In this document: positions 1 to 9,602 of the stretch, in pieces
Numbering within the stretch: position 1 is the first letter of the stretch
How the letters are laid out: the number at the start of each line of letters is the position of its first letter
From: Cereibacter azotoformans
GTDB taxonomy: Bacteria; Pseudomonadota; Alphaproteobacteria; Rhodobacterales; Rhodobacteraceae
Length of the DNA: 64,000 bases
Assembly (NCBI GenBank): GCA_017599285.1
Contig: JAGFXX010000001.1
Span: forward strand, 744,001 to 808,000
Reading direction: 5' to 3'
Notes under the pieces: model-generated
What the model saw: only the letters and a program-made list of their open reading frames with translations
Told to the model about the DNA's origin: nothing
Databases searched by the model: none
Made by a program: the position numbers and the translations under genes

Positions 1-1130
1 CAGGCCCGGCCCTCGATCAGGGCGGTGAAGATAACGTATTTCCCGAAGAAGCCCGCCGAGACCGGCAGCCCCGCCAGCGAGACGAGCGCGGCGGCCATGG
101 CCGCACCCGCCAGCGGGCGCCGCCATACGATCCCGCGCAGGTCGGAAATGCGCGTCGCGCGCCCGATGAGCGCGGCCACGCAGAGTGCGGCCAGAAGGGC
201 CGGCGCATAGGTGACGATGTAGAAGAGGGCCGCGGCCGGGGCCGACGCCGCGCCGGTGGCCAGCGCGGCCGCGATGTAGCCCGCATGGCCCACCGAGGAA
301 TAGCCCAGCATCCGCGCCACCCCGTCCTGACGAAGCGCCGCGAGGTTGCCGAGCAGGATCGAGACGCCCGCGAAGGTGCCGAGCCCCAGCGCCCAGACCT
401 GCGGCAGCCCGACCGCGTCGAGGCGGACAAGGGCCGTGACGACCGCCACCTTGGAGGCCGCGCCCGCGAAGGCCGCCGCCGCCCCCGGCGCGCCGGTGAA
501 GGCGTCGGGCGTCCACATGTGGAATGGCACGAGCGCGAGCTTGAAGGCGAGCCCGGCCAGCAGCAGGGCCGCGGCGAAGGTCAGCAGCGCCTCTCGGCCC
601 CCGAATGCCTCCAGCGCCAGCGACCCGGTTGCGGCATGGCCAAGGGCGAGCCCCATCAGCAGCGTTGCGGCGGCGGCCGCGCCGAGGATGAGGAACTTGT
701 AGCCCGCCTCCAGCGCCGGCCGGTCGAGCGGCAGGACGAAGAGCGCCACGAGCGCGAGCGTGATCAGCTCGAGCCCGAGGAACAGGCTGGCCGCATGGAC
801 CGCGCCTGTCAGCACCACGCCTCCGAGCGTGGCGAGAAGGAGCAGGGCCGGCCCCTCCTTCGACGGGCCGTCCGGGCGCAGGAAGGCGAGGCTGCCGAGG
901 CCCGACAGACAGACGACAAGTCCCGTCAGCCGGGACATCCGGTCATCGGCGAGAAGCACGGACAGACCGTCGGGCGCGCCAAGCCGCAGGGCAAGGGCGA
1001 CACACGCCGCGACGAGCGCGAAGCCCGCGATCCAGCGCGCCAGCCCCGGCAGGCGCGGCGCGGCGAGCATCGCCGTCACCGCTCCGGTGCCAAGCAGGAT
1101 TACGGGCAGAAGGGCGGCAAAGCTGGGCAT
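1..1130 (-). CDS. nuoN: NADH-quinone oxidoreductase subunit N, C-terminus cut by window edge
   Basis: NuoN is one of the three antiporter-like proton-pumping membrane subunits of complex I. The reading frame opens with ATG at 1130, overlapping the nuoM stop as ATGA, and encodes MPSFAALLPVILL followed by continuous hydrophobic helices. It stays open to base 1. Close to the edge it carries the family stretch SLAGLPVSAGFFGKY, typical of the conserved late transmembrane helices of NuoN. About 376 codons are present against roughly 480 in the family, so only the C-terminal helices are missing. It is the last gene of the nuo operon visible here. Confidence 0.93.
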   Translation of the reverse strand, partial: MPSFAALLPVILLGTGAVTAMLAAPRLPGLARWIAGFALVAACVALALRLGAPDGLSVLLADDRMSRLTGLVVCLSGLGSLAFLRPDGPSKEGPALLLLATLGGVVLTGAVHAASLFLGLELITLALVALFVLPLDRPALEAGYKFLILGAAAAATLLMGLALGHAATGSLALEAFGGREALLTFAAALLLAGLAFKLALVPFHMWTPDAFTGAPGAAAAFAGAASKVAVVTALVRLDAVGLPQVWALGLGTFAGVSILLGNLAALRQDGVARMLGYSSVGHAGYIAAALATGAASAPAAALFYIVTYAPALLAALCVAALIGRATRISDLRGIVWRRPLAGAAMAAALVSLAGLPVSAGFFGKYVIFTALIEGRA

Positions 1131-2578
1131 CAGGGGACCGTCACCGGGACAAGGGCCGCCTCGACCGCGCCTTCGAGCGCACCCATCAGGAGTTGCGGCA
1201 GCATCCCGAACAGAAGGGTCGCCACTGCGAGCAGCACGATCGGCCCCATCTCGCGCAGCGTCAGATCCTCGAGCGCCTCGGTCCGGCGCGACTTGCCGAA
1301 CACCACCCGCTTGAACAGCCGCGTCGCATAGACGACCGAGATCACCAGCGAGATCAGCGTGATCGAGGCGAAGATCCAGTTCACCTGGAACATGCCGGTG
1401 ATGACCAGCGCCTCGCCGAGGAAGTTCGCCGTGCCCGGCATGGCGAGCGCGGCCGAGAAGAAGACCGCGAAGGCCGCGGCAAAGCGGGGCGCGTTCTGCT
1501 GCAGCCCGCCCAGTTCGCGCAGGTCGCGCGTGCCGGTCCGGTCATAGAGCGCGCCGATCAGCAGGAACAGCGCCGAGGCCGAGAAGGCATGGGCCACCAT
1601 CTCGACACCCGCGCCCATGAGCGAGAAATAGACGCCGCCGCAGATGCCCATCAGCACGATGCTCATGTGCGCGACCGAGGTGTAGGCCACCAGCCGCTTC
1701 GCGTCGGTCTGCCCGCAGGCCAGCAGCGCCCCGTAGATCGAGCCGAAGGCGCCAAGCGCAAGCCCGAAGGGGGCGAGCGTGGCGAAGCCCTCGGGGAAGA
1801 GCATCGGCGGGAAGCGGAAAAGCCCGTAGGCCCCGGTCTTGAGCAGAAGCCCCGCAAGCAGGATCGAGCCCGCCGTCGGTGCTTGCGTGTGCGCATCCGG
1901 CAGCCACGCATGCAGCGGCGGCACCGGAAGCTTCACGAGGAAGGCGGCGGCAAAGCCCAGAAGCAGCAGAACCTGCACCCCATGCGGGATCTGACGCTCG
2001 GCCACCTCGAAGGCGTCGAAGGTCACCGTCTCGCCGGTGGCTCCCAGATAGAAGACCGCCGCCAGCAGCCCGAGCCCCGCCACCGCGTTGAAGACGAGGA
2101 ACTTCAGCGCCGCCGCCTCGCGGTCGCCGTGGCCCCAGACCGAGATCAGCAGGAACGACGGGACCAGCATCAACTCCCAGAAGAAGGCGAAGACGAGGAG
2201 GTCGAACGACAGAAAGACCCCGTTCGAGGCCGCCACCGTCCAGAGGAGCGCCGCGTTCAGCAGGCCCGAATATTCGGTGATCTTCCAGGAGACGATGACC
2301 GAGACGATCCCCAGGGCCAGCGACACGACCAGCAGCGCGCCCGAGAGCCCGTCCATGGCCAGGATCACCTGCAACCCGAGAGAGGGCGCCCAGTCGTAGC
2401 GCTCGATCGCGATCCAGCGGCCGTCTCCGTCCGAGAAGAAGCTCGAGATCAGGATCAGGAGCGCGAGCCCGAGGGCTGCGATCGCCACCCAGCGCTCGGC
2501 GTCCCGTCCCCAGCGCCCGGCGAAGAGCGCGGCGATCCCGCCGAAGAACGGCAGCAGGATGAGCGCGGTCAGTTCCAT
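1130..2578 (-). CDS. nuoM: NADH-quinone oxidoreductase subunit M
   Basis: NuoM is an antiporter-like proton-translocating subunit of the complex I membrane arm. The protein is about 482 aa, the usual length, with many transmembrane helices. It has the conserved pump features: the FFWELMLVPSFLLI helix with its glutamate, and KLPVPPLHAWLPDAH with the lysine and histidine of the proton channel. I chose ATG at 2578 (MELTALILLPFF) over ATG at 2590 because a GGGG stretch lies about 7 nt upstream of it. The gene then overlaps the nuoL stop by 10 nt. It ends in an ATGA overlap with nuoN. Confidence 0.95.
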   Translation of the reverse strand: MELTALILLPFFGGIAALFAGRWGRDAERWVAIAALGLALLILISSFFSDGDGRWIAIERYDWAPSLGLQVILAMDGLSGALLVVSLALGIVSVIVSWKITEYSGLLNAALLWTVAASNGVFLSFDLLVFAFFWELMLVPSFLLISVWGHGDREAAALKFLVFNAVAGLGLLAAVFYLGATGETVTFDAFEVAERQIPHGVQVLLLLGFAAAFLVKLPVPPLHAWLPDAHTQAPTAGSILLAGLLLKTGAYGLFRFPPMLFPEGFATLAPFGLALGAFGSIYGALLACGQTDAKRLVAYTSVAHMSIVLMGICGGVYFSLMGAGVEMVAHAFSASALFLLIGALYDRTGTRDLRELGGLQQNAPRFAAAFAVFFSAALAMPGTANFLGEALVITGMFQVNWIFASITLISLVISVVYATRLFKRVVFGKSRRTEALEDLTLREMGPIVLLAVATLLFGMLPQLLMGALEGAVEAALVPVTVP

Positions 2579-4671
2579 GTCGTACCCCATGCAATCACGA
2601 GAAGGGCGGCCGTCCCGAGGGCCGCGCCGAGCGCATAATCCCGGCTCCGTCCGGTCTGGATGGCGCAGACCAGCACCCAGAGCCGCACCAGCCGGTTGGC
2701 CAGACGCATCCAGAACCGGTCGAACCGGTCATGCGCCAGCCGCTCCACCAGCGCCTGCGTGCCCTGAAGCGCGAGGCTGACCGGAAATGTCCCCACCGGG
2801 TCCACCGTGCCGCCGCGATGGCCGTTCAGCCACCGGACGATGTTCACGAAGGGCCGCACGAAGAGCGCCTGATAGATCCCGTCCATCCGCGCGCCCCGGC
2901 TCAGCCAGCGCACGATCTGGACGTGGCGCAGCTCAAGCTCGGCCTCGGCCCGCGCGCCGATGCGGTTGCCCGCGAGGAAGCGGACGAGCCGGACGTAGGG
3001 CTCGATCACCCAGCGCTGGAACTTGCGGTCGAGCCGGGTGGGCCGGCGCATGTCGCGCGCGCCCGCCACGGCCGCGGCGAGGGCGGGAACGAAGGTGATG
3101 GCCGCGGCCCCGGCCATGCCGACGAAGGGGGCAACCGCCGCCACAAGCTCGGGCAGATGCGCGGGATGCGGCGCCTCGGCCCCGAGGAAGCGGATGATCG
3201 GCCCCACGATGATCCCGCCGAGCAGCGACCCCGCGGCGAGCAGCACGAGCGGCAGGGTGATGAAGCCGCTGCCCCAGCGCGGGCGGTAATGCAGGTCGAG
3301 CGCGACCGGATGGCCCCGCCGGGCGTGGCTGATGTGAGCGGGCTCGGGCTGGAGCGCCTCGAAGACCGGGCGGAAGGCGTAGATGGCGGTGCAGGTCGCC
3401 GTCAGCAGCGCCAGCACCCAGATCGCGATCCCGAAGGCGCCGCCCTCCCAGGCCGTGGCGAGGATGGCCTCCTTGGACCACCAGCCGGCGGTGACGATGG
3501 GCAGGCCGGCCAGCGAGGCCGCGCCCGCGACATAGGCCAGGAAGCTGATCGGCCGGCGCCGCAGCGCCCCGCGCATGGCCTGCAGGCTGGTGCCGAGGTC
3601 GGACCCGTGGGTGATGTCGCCCGCCGCAAGGAACAGGAGCGACTTGAACATCGCATGCACGACGAAATGCGCGATCGCCACCTCGGGCGCGCCCAGTCCG
3701 ATCGCCAGCACCATGAAGCCGATCTGGCTGATCGAGGAATAGGCCAGAAGCCGCTTCACGTCGGTCTGGAAGATCGCCGACAGCGCACCGAAGGCCGCCG
3801 TGCCCGCGCCGAAGATCGCGGCGATGGTCTGGACGGCCGGCTCGGACATGACGATGGGCGAGAAGCGCGCCAGCATGAAGGCGCCCGCCGCCACCATCGT
3901 GGCCGAATGGAGCAGCGCCGAAACCGGCGTCGGCCCCGCCATCGCCGAGGGCAGCCAGGTGTGGAACGGCACCTGCGCCGACTTGCCGAGCGCGCCCGCG
4001 AGCAGCAGGAGCGCGATCACGACATGGCGCTCCTCCGTCATCATCGTCCCGGCGGGGATCAGCACGTCGAGCCGGACCGAGTTGGCCTCGAGGAACAGAA
4101 GCAGCAGCCCCGCGAGCAGGAAGGCGTCGGCAAAGCGGGTGATGATGAAGGCCTTGCGGCCCGCGGCCACCGCCTGCGGCAGGCTGGTGTTGTAGGCGAT
4201 GAGGAAGAAGGAGCAGAGCCCCATCAGTTCCCAGCCGAAGAAGAAGGTGATCGTGTCGCCCGCCAGCACCATCGTCAGCATGGCGGCGAGGAACAGGTTC
4301 ATCAGCGCGAAGAAGCGGCGCAGGTCGGCGATGCGCGCATCCGACATGTAGTCGATGGCGTAGGTGATCACGAGCGCGCCGACCGCCGCGACCGTCAGGC
4401 CCACCAGCGTGCTCATCGGATCGAGCAGCAGCGCCAGCGCCACCTCGGACTGGCCGAAGACCAGCGTGAAGATCGGCATGACGCCGTAGCATTCCGTGCC
4501 CAGGCACAGGCCCAGCAAAGGCAGCATGGCAAAGAAGGGCGCGATGCCCCCCAGCAGCGCCAGCGCCTGCACGGCCTTGCGGCGCAGGAAGAACGGATCG
4601 AGGCCGAGGATCAGGAAGACGGCCAGCGGCGGCGCCGGCACGAGCAGCAGGAGAAGATAGGGGCTCAGCAT
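2569..4671 (-). CDS. nuoL: NADH-quinone oxidoreductase subunit L
   Basis: NuoL is the distal antiporter-like subunit of complex I and carries the long lateral helix along the membrane arm. At 700 aa it is longer than the 613-aa E. coli protein. The extra sequence is in the C-terminal third, after the core that contains FFFGWELMGLCSFFLI and the proton-channel stretch QVPFHTWLPSAMAGPTPVSALLHSATMV. The tail keeps hydrophobic and amphipathic segments, consistent with the lateral helix and a final anchor. It starts at ATG 4671, 1 nt after the nuoK stop. The extended C-terminus is seen directly; its role is not known to me. Confidence 0.95.
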   Translation of the reverse strand: MLSPYLLLLLVPAPPLAVFLILGLDPFFLRRKAVQALALLGGIAPFFAMLPLLGLCLGTECYGVMPIFTLVFGQSEVALALLLDPMSTLVGLTVAAVGALVITYAIDYMSDARIADLRRFFALMNLFLAAMLTMVLAGDTITFFFGWELMGLCSFFLIAYNTSLPQAVAAGRKAFIITRFADAFLLAGLLLLFLEANSVRLDVLIPAGTMMTEERHVVIALLLLAGALGKSAQVPFHTWLPSAMAGPTPVSALLHSATMVAAGAFMLARFSPIVMSEPAVQTIAAIFGAGTAAFGALSAIFQTDVKRLLAYSSISQIGFMVLAIGLGAPEVAIAHFVVHAMFKSLLFLAAGDITHGSDLGTSLQAMRGALRRRPISFLAYVAGAASLAGLPIVTAGWWSKEAILATAWEGGAFGIAIWVLALLTATCTAIYAFRPVFEALQPEPAHISHARRGHPVALDLHYRPRWGSGFITLPLVLLAAGSLLGGIIVGPIIRFLGAEAPHPAHLPELVAAVAPFVGMAGAAAITFVPALAAAVAGARDMRRPTRLDRKFQRWVIEPYVRLVRFLAGNRIGARAEAELELRHVQIVRWLSRGARMDGIYQALFVRPFVNIVRWLNGHRGGTVDPVGTFPVSLALQGTQALVERLAHDRFDRFWMRLANRLVRLWVLVCAIQTGRSRDYALGAALGTAALLVIAWGTTWN

Positions 4672-4672
4672 G

Positions 4673-4981
4673 TCAGTGCTTCAATCCCGTGATCGTGTCG
4701 CTGTCCTCGACATCCGCGCCCCGGCGCAGCGCCAGATAGAGCGCGAGCCCCAGCGCCACCTCGGCGGCCGCGAGGATGATGATGAAGACGAACATCGCCT
4801 GTCCCTGCTGGCTTCCATGCCACGCGCCCCCGGCGAGGAAGGCCAGCGCCGGGCCGGCCAGCATCATCTCGAGCGAGATGAGCTGGAACAGGATCGCGCG
4901 CCGCGCCATGAGGCCGAAGAAGCCCGTGGCGAAGATGCCGCCCGAAAGCGCGAGGAGGATCAGAAAGGTTGCGCCGCTCAT
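4673..4981 (-). CDS. nuoK: NADH-quinone oxidoreductase subunit K
   Basis: NuoK is a small three-helix membrane subunit related to MrpC and part of the proton path of complex I. The 102-aa protein starts at ATG 4981, overlapping the nuoJ stop as ATGA. It has the family features: an N-terminal hydrophobic helix, then FQLISLEMMLAGPALAF with the conserved membrane glutamate, and FIIILAAAEVALGLAL with the second conserved glutamate. The length matches the usual 100-110 aa. The open frame also runs further upstream, but that extension overlaps all of nuoJ in another frame and is not real. Confidence 0.95.
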   Translation of the reverse strand: MSGATFLILLALSGGIFATGFFGLMARRAILFQLISLEMMLAGPALAFLAGGAWHGSQQGQAMFVFIIILAAAEVALGLALYLALRRGADVEDSDTITGLKH

Positions 4982-5472
4982 GGCTCCTCCCTCCGCCGTC
5001 CGAGATGGCGCGCGCCCATCAGCGCCGCGAGCAGGAGGCCCGAGGCGACCTCGACCGCGACCGCCCAGGGACCGAAGAGGATGGCGCCGAGGCTCGGGCC
5101 GCTGTCCGGGGCGGCGGCGGGTGAGGTGCCCCCGGCCAGCAGGCCGAGCGCAAGCGGCAGCGCCACCAGCCCGACCGCCGCGGCCGGGCGGCGCCAGCCC
5201 TGCGCCAGCCGTGCCCGCTCGCGCGCCAGCGCCTCGGGCGAGGCATCGGCCGTCATCACCACGAAGACGAAGACCGCGACGATCGCGCCGGCATAGATCA
5301 GGATCTGGACGGCGCCGGCAAAGCCCGCTCCCAGCGCGAAGAAGCAGCCCGCCAGCGACAGGAGCGCCGCCACGAGCCAGATCAGCGCATGCACTATCGC
5401 AGGCCGCGTCACGGCGAGGATCGCGCAGGCCAGCGCCACCGAGGCGCACCAGATGGCCGCAAGGTCGCTCAT
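4978..5472 (-). CDS. nuoJ: NADH-quinone oxidoreductase subunit J
   Basis: NuoJ is a membrane subunit of complex I next to the quinone-site and E-channel helices. The protein is about 164 aa and hydrophobic, with the characteristic segment [22 protein letters not shown] that contains the conserved AGAI turn of helix 3. A GTG two codons upstream (5478) is a possible alternative start. ATG at 5472 gives MSDLAAIW and overlaps the nuoI stop by 4 nt, the usual coupling in this operon, so I prefer it. It is followed by nuoK with an ATGA overlap. Confidence 0.93.
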   Translation of the reverse strand: MSDLAAIWCASVALACAILAVTRPAIVHALIWLVAALLSLAGCFFALGAGFAGAVQILIYAGAIVAVFVFVVMTADASPEALARERARLAQGWRRPAAAVGLVALPLALGLLAGGTSPAAAPDSGPSLGAILFGPWAVAVEVASGLLLAALMGARHLGRRREEP

Positions 5473-5963
5473 GGGCACAGATCCTTCGGGTCGACGGGAT
5501 CGCTCTGCTTGCCTGCAATGGCCTTGCCCGCCACGTCCCAGTAGCGGTAGCCGGGATGCTTGCCCTCACCGGAAATGAGCAGGTCCTCCTTCTCGTATTG
5601 CAGGGAACCGCGCCGGTAATCGGCCAGCTCGACATCCGGCGTGAGCTGGATGGCCGAAGTCGGGCACGCCTCCTCGCAGTAGCCGCAGAAGATGCAGCGG
5701 GCGAAGTTGATGCGGAAACTCTCGGGATACCAACGGCCGTCCGGCGTCTCGGCCTTGACCACGTCGATGCAGTCCACCGGGCAGGCGGCGGCGCAGAGGT
5801 TGCAGGCCACGCAACGTTCCTGCCCGTCGGGGTCGCGCGTCAGCACGATCCGGCCGCGGGTGCGGGGCGCGAGCGGCAGCTTGACCTCGGGATATTCCAC
5901 GGTCTTCGTGGGCGCGAAGACCATGCGCCCCACCCGAAGGATGCTGTCGAGGATACCCTTCAT
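5469..5963 (-). CDS. nuoI: NADH-quinone oxidoreductase subunit I (two 4Fe-4S ferredoxin)
   Basis: NuoI (23 kDa/TYKY type) carries clusters N6a and N6b on the path from the NADH arm to the quinone site. The 164-aa protein has two complete CxxCxxCxxxCP motifs at Cys51/54/57/61 and Cys90/93/96/100. The N-terminal segment is amphipathic and would dock to the membrane domain. It starts at ATG 5963, overlapping the nuoH stop by 4 nt. The open frame extends much further upstream through nuoH in another frame, so the start is set by the overlap and by the family length of 160-180 aa. Confidence 0.96.
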   Translation of the reverse strand: MKGILDSILRVGRMVFAPTKTVEYPEVKLPLAPRTRGRIVLTRDPDGQERCVACNLCAAACPVDCIDVVKAETPDGRWYPESFRINFARCIFCGYCEEACPTSAIQLTPDVELADYRRGSLQYEKEDLLISGEGKHPGYRYWDVAGKAIAGKQSDPVDPKDLCP

Positions 5964-6916
5964 GCGCTCCTCCCCACGGCGATCCAGGCCGTCAGCAGAA
6001 GGTTCAGCAGCGCCAGCGGCAGCGCGACCTTCCATGCGAAGGCGATGAGCTGGTCGTAGCGCGGGCGCGGCAGGGCGGCGCGCAGCCAGACGAAGATCAC
6101 CGCGATCGCCGCCACCTTCAGCCCGAACCAGATCGGCCCCGGCAGGATCGGCCCCGCCCAGCCGCCGAGGAAGAGCGTGGTGAAGAGCGCAGCCACCAGC
6201 AGGATCGCGATATATTCGCCAAGGAAGAAGAGCGCGAAGCTCATCCCCGAATATTCGGTCATGAAGCCCGCCACGAGGTCCTGCTCGGATTCCTGAAGAT
6301 CGAAGGGCAGGCGGTGCGCCGCCGCAAGGCCCGCGATGAAGAAGAGCCCGGCGCCGAGCGGCTGAAGCAGGATGAACCAGAGCCCGCCCTCCTGCGCCGC
6401 CACGATGTCGCCCATGCGGAAGCTGCCGGCGAGCAGCACGCAGCCCATGAGCGACAGGCCGAGAAAGCTCTCGTAGGCCAGCATCTGCGCCGCGGCCCTG
6501 AGGCCGCCCAGCATCGCATAGCGGTTGCGCGAGCCCCAGGCGCCCAGCACCAGCGCCCAGACGGTCAGGGCAAGCATCCCCATCACGAAGAGCACGCCCA
6601 CATCGAGATCCGAGATGACAAGGCCGGGGCCGAAGGCCACCACGCCGAAGGCGGCCAGCATCGGCAGGGCCGCGAGGGCGGGGGCGAGCCGGTAGGCCGC
6701 GAGGTCGGCGCCGGCGGGCGGCGCATCCTCCTTCGTGATCAGTTTCACCGTGTCGGCCACCCACTGCAGGAAGCCGAAGGGCCCGACCCGGTTCGGCCCG
6801 AGCCGCTCCTGCAGGAAACCCAGAAGGCGCCGCTCGCCCCATGTGAAGACGCCCGCCGCGCCGAGCAGCCCCATGAGAAGGATGGCCGAGAACAGGACGA
6901 TCAGCAGGACGCTCAT
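5960..6916 (-). CDS. nuoH: NADH-quinone oxidoreductase subunit H
   Basis: NuoH (ND1) forms most of the quinone-binding tunnel and links the peripheral and membrane arms of complex I. The product is 318 aa, the usual size, with about eight helices. It contains the signature [22 protein letters not shown] after the first helix and the acidic loop [18 protein letters not shown] facing the quinone chamber. It starts at ATG 6916, about 8 nt after a GGAGG. That ATG overlaps the TGA of a 36-codon ORF that in turn overlaps the nuoG stop. Confidence 0.96.
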   Translation of the reverse strand: MSVLLIVLFSAILLMGLLGAAGVFTWGERRLLGFLQERLGPNRVGPFGFLQWVADTVKLITKEDAPPAGADLAAYRLAPALAALPMLAAFGVVAFGPGLVISDLDVGVLFVMGMLALTVWALVLGAWGSRNRYAMLGGLRAAAQMLAYESFLGLSLMGCVLLAGSFRMGDIVAAQEGGLWFILLQPLGAGLFFIAGLAAAHRLPFDLQESEQDLVAGFMTEYSGMSFALFFLGEYIAILLVAALFTTLFLGGWAGPILPGPIWFGLKVAAIAVIFVWLRAALPRPRYDQLIAFAWKVALPLALLNLLLTAWIAVGRSA

Positions 6917-7023
6917 GCCCGATCCTCCGCCCCGGGGGACTGGTGGCGCGAGGGCGCGCCACAGTGGCCGAGGGTCGCGGTCGGCGCGCGCCCTTGCGAC
7001 GGATGCGTGCGGCGGTCGGTCAT
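6913..7023 (-). CDS. 36-codon ORF coupled between nuoG and nuoH
   Basis: An uninterrupted 36-codon frame ([14 protein letters not shown]...) starts with ATG 7023, overlapping the nuoG stop as ATGA. It stops with a TGA that overlaps the nuoH ATG in the same way. It therefore bridges exactly the only sizeable gap in the operon from nuoA to nuoM. The peptide is hydrophilic, rich in Arg, His, Pro and Ala, with one Cys and no recognisable domain. It could be a real small complex I-associated peptide, or simply a device that carries ribosomes from nuoG to nuoH. No ribosome binding site is obvious apart from the coupling. Confidence 0.4.
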   Translation of the reverse strand: MTDRRTHPSQGRAPTATLGHCGAPSRHQSPGAEDRA

Positions 7024-9602
7024 GGCGCCACCTCCAGCGTGACGAAGCGGGCGTAACCCCGCGCGCCCGTAAGGGCCACATGCCCCCTCGGCACCGCCGG
7101 GTCCAGCGCCAGCGACGCGGGCGCGGGCAGCCCATCCACCAGCAGGCGCACGCCCTCGGCCGCGCCGAGTGCCGCCGCATCCTCCGGGTGCAGCACAAGC
7201 CGCGGCCCCGGCGCGCGTTCGGCAAGGGGCGGGCTGGCGCGGTCGGCGGCCGTCGCCGCAAAGGGATCGTGGAGGGGCAGGGTGCGGAAGCCCTCGCCCG
7301 GCATGTCCTCGAGCGGCGTGCCCGGCCCGGTGCTGCCCGGCCCGGTGCCGCCCGCCATGAGCAGCGCGACGCCCGGATCGCCGCCCCGCACCGGCCCGCC
7401 CACGCCTTCGGTGCCGACCCAGGCGCTGCTGGCCGAGTGGAGCCCCGGCCGCTCCGCACGGGTGCGCAACGCCGGCGGGGCATCGAGCCCCTGTGCGCCC
7501 TCCATCGACCAGGCGAGCGCGGAGTCCGCATCAATGCGCGGCTGACCTTCCGGCACACGTCCTGCGAGATCGAAGGCGGTGCGCCCCGAAGCGCGCGCGG
7601 GCAGGCGCGCGACCGGCGCGGCCTCGGCCCCGGGGGCCGCCTCTCGCACCACGGCAAGGTCCGGGCAATCGTGCGCCAGCGCGGCGAGGATCTCGTCGAG
7701 CGTCGTCTCGGTTGCTCCGCACAGCGGCGCGAGCAGCCGCCAGGCCGGCACCAGATCCGACGGCCGGCCGGTGAAGAACCGTTGCGCGCGCCCCTCGTGG
7801 TTGATGTAGGTGCCCGACGTCTCGGCCGGCGCCGTGACCGGCAGCATGAGGTCCGCCCGCGCCGCGAGCGGGCCGTCGAGCCAGTCGAGCAGCATCACCT
7901 CCGTCGCGGCGGTCATCAGCCGATCGACGATGTCCGCCGGGGCGCGGTCGGGCAGCGAGGCGTCGAGCAGGATGACGGGCCGCGGATCGGCCTCAAGCTC
8001 GGCCACCGCCCGTTCGAGTCCGGTGCCGCCCAGAAGAGCCAGACCCACGCTGCCCGCTTCGGGCGGGAAGAGCGCGATCCGCGCGCGCGCACCCAGCGCC
8101 GCGGCCACGGCCGCCGCCGCCTCGGCGGGACCGGCGAGGCCGAGACCCGCCCCTGCGATCACCACGGGCGCCTCGGCCGCGGCCAGCGCCTCGGCTACCG
8201 CGCGCGCCTCGGGCGCGGCCTCCTCGCCCCGAAGGGCCGCGGCCACGGCCTGCCCGAAGGCGCCCACTTCGGCCGGCGCACGGCGGAGCGGCCATAGGGC
8301 CACCTCGTCGAGCACGTCGGGCAGGGGCGTGACCAGCGCCACCGGCGAGCGGCGGCCTTCGCCCGCGACCCGGACCGCGGCATCCATCCACTCCGGCACG
8401 CCCTTTTCGGCGGCAAGGCGCCGCTCGGCGTCCCGCGCGGCCTGCCGCAGGGCGAGTGCGGCCCGCGGCGCGGTGCCGGTCAGATCCTCGCCCAGAACGA
8501 GGACCGCATCGGCGCGCTCGATGTCGCGGATCGAGGCGATCCCCGCCGGTCCCTGCCGCAGGATCGCCGCCATCCGGGCCACCAGCGCCGCCTCGGCCGC
8601 GCCGCATCCGGCGAAGAACCGATCCTCCCCCACCAGCCTGCGCAGCGCGAAGTTGGTTTCCAGACAGGCGCGGGGCGAGCCGATGCCGACAGCCCCACGC
8701 GCGACAAGGGCGCGGGCGCCGGCAATGGCATCGGTCCAGAGGATCTCGGCGCCCTTCCGCGTGGGATGGGTCGGACGGGCCGCCTCGGCCGCAAGCGCCC
8801 CGAACCGGCCGCGGTCACAGAGGAACGAGCCGTTGATCGCGCCGTGCGTCCGGTTCTGCGCCTTTCGCAGCGTGCCGCCGCGCTCGAAGAGGGTGATGTT
8901 GCAGCCGACCGAGCAGTTCGCGCAGATCGAGGGCGTCTCGGCCATGTCCCAGGGCCGCGCATAGTGGCGCGACCACCAGCGGTCGTCGAAGACGCCGGTG
9001 GGGCAGACCTCGGCGAGGTTGCCCGCAAAGGGGCTCTCGAGCGCGCCGGGCTCGGTCCGGCCGAACCAGACCCGGTCATGAGCGCCCAGAACCTCGAAAT
9101 CCTTGCCGCCCGTGTAGTCGCGGTAGAAGCGCAGGCAGCGGTAGCAGCCGATGCAGCGGTTCATCTCCTGCGTGAGGAACGGCCCGTGATCCTGATTGCG
9201 GTGGGTGCGCTTCGGCACCTCCGCCCGGCGGCGGTGATGGCCCGAGGCCACCACCATGTCCTGCAGATGGCAGGCGCCGCCCTCTTCGCAAACCGCGCAA
9301 TCGTGGGGATGGTTCACCATCAGCCATTCGATGATCCGGGCGCGGAAGCGCTCGGCCTCGGGATCCATGACCTCGATCCGCTGGCCCTCGCGAACAGGAG
9401 TCATGCAGGCCATCTCGATCCGGCCCTCGGTGTCCTCGGGGCCGTCATGGACCCGCACCGCGCAGAGCCGGCAGGCGCCGACCGAGCCCAGATCGCCGTG
9501 CCAGCAGAAATGCGGGATCTCGATGCCCGCCGAGAGACAGGTGGTGAGCAGGTCCTTCGTGCCCTCCACCTCGAGCGGACGGCCGTTGACGGTGATCTTC
9601 AT
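7020..9602 (-). CDS. nuoG: NADH-quinone oxidoreductase subunit G
   Basis: NuoG is the large iron-sulfur subunit of the complex I hydrophilic arm. The 860-aa protein has a ferredoxin-like N-terminus with the N1b ligands Cys33/44/47/66. N5 is at His98/Cys102/Cys105/Cys111 and N4 at Cys150/153/156/200. It also keeps the extra E. coli-type cluster N7 at Cys227/230/234/262, followed by a degenerate molybdopterin-oxidoreductase domain. The start is ATG 9602, overlapping the nuoF stop by 4 nt. N7 is absent in many mitochondrial-type NuoG proteins, so its presence fits the enterobacterial-like character of this operon. Confidence 0.95.
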   Translation of the reverse strand: MKITVNGRPLEVEGTKDLLTTCLSAGIEIPHFCWHGDLGSVGACRLCAVRVHDGPEDTEGRIEMACMTPVREGQRIEVMDPEAERFRARIIEWLMVNHPHDCAVCEEGGACHLQDMVVASGHHRRRAEVPKRTHRNQDHGPFLTQEMNRCIGCYRCLRFYRDYTGGKDFEVLGAHDRVWFGRTEPGALESPFAGNLAEVCPTGVFDDRWWSRHYARPWDMAETPSICANCSVGCNITLFERGGTLRKAQNRTHGAINGSFLCDRGRFGALAAEAARPTHPTRKGAEILWTDAIAGARALVARGAVGIGSPRACLETNFALRRLVGEDRFFAGCGAAEAALVARMAAILRQGPAGIASIRDIERADAVLVLGEDLTGTAPRAALALRQAARDAERRLAAEKGVPEWMDAAVRVAGEGRRSPVALVTPLPDVLDEVALWPLRRAPAEVGAFGQAVAAALRGEEAAPEARAVAEALAAAEAPVVIAGAGLGLAGPAEAAAAVAAALGARARIALFPPEAGSVGLALLGGTGLERAVAELEADPRPVILLDASLPDRAPADIVDRLMTAATEVMLLDWLDGPLAARADLMLPVTAPAETSGTYINHEGRAQRFFTGRPSDLVPAWRLLAPLCGATETTLDEILAALAHDCPDLAVVREAAPGAEAAPVARLPARASGRTAFDLAGRVPEGQPRIDADSALAWSMEGAQGLDAPPALRTRAERPGLHSASSAWVGTEGVGGPVRGGDPGVALLMAGGTGPGSTGPGTPLEDMPGEGFRTLPLHDPFAATAADRASPPLAERAPGPRLVLHPEDAAALGAAEGVRLLVDGLPAPASLALDPAVPRGHVALTGARGYARFVTLEVAP

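Noticed and set aside
285..4692. Several long plus-strand frames across nuoL-nuoN (up to 650 codons)
   Set aside because: They are His/Arg/Gln-rich shadows of membrane-protein genes on the other strand, with no domain or ribosome binding site.
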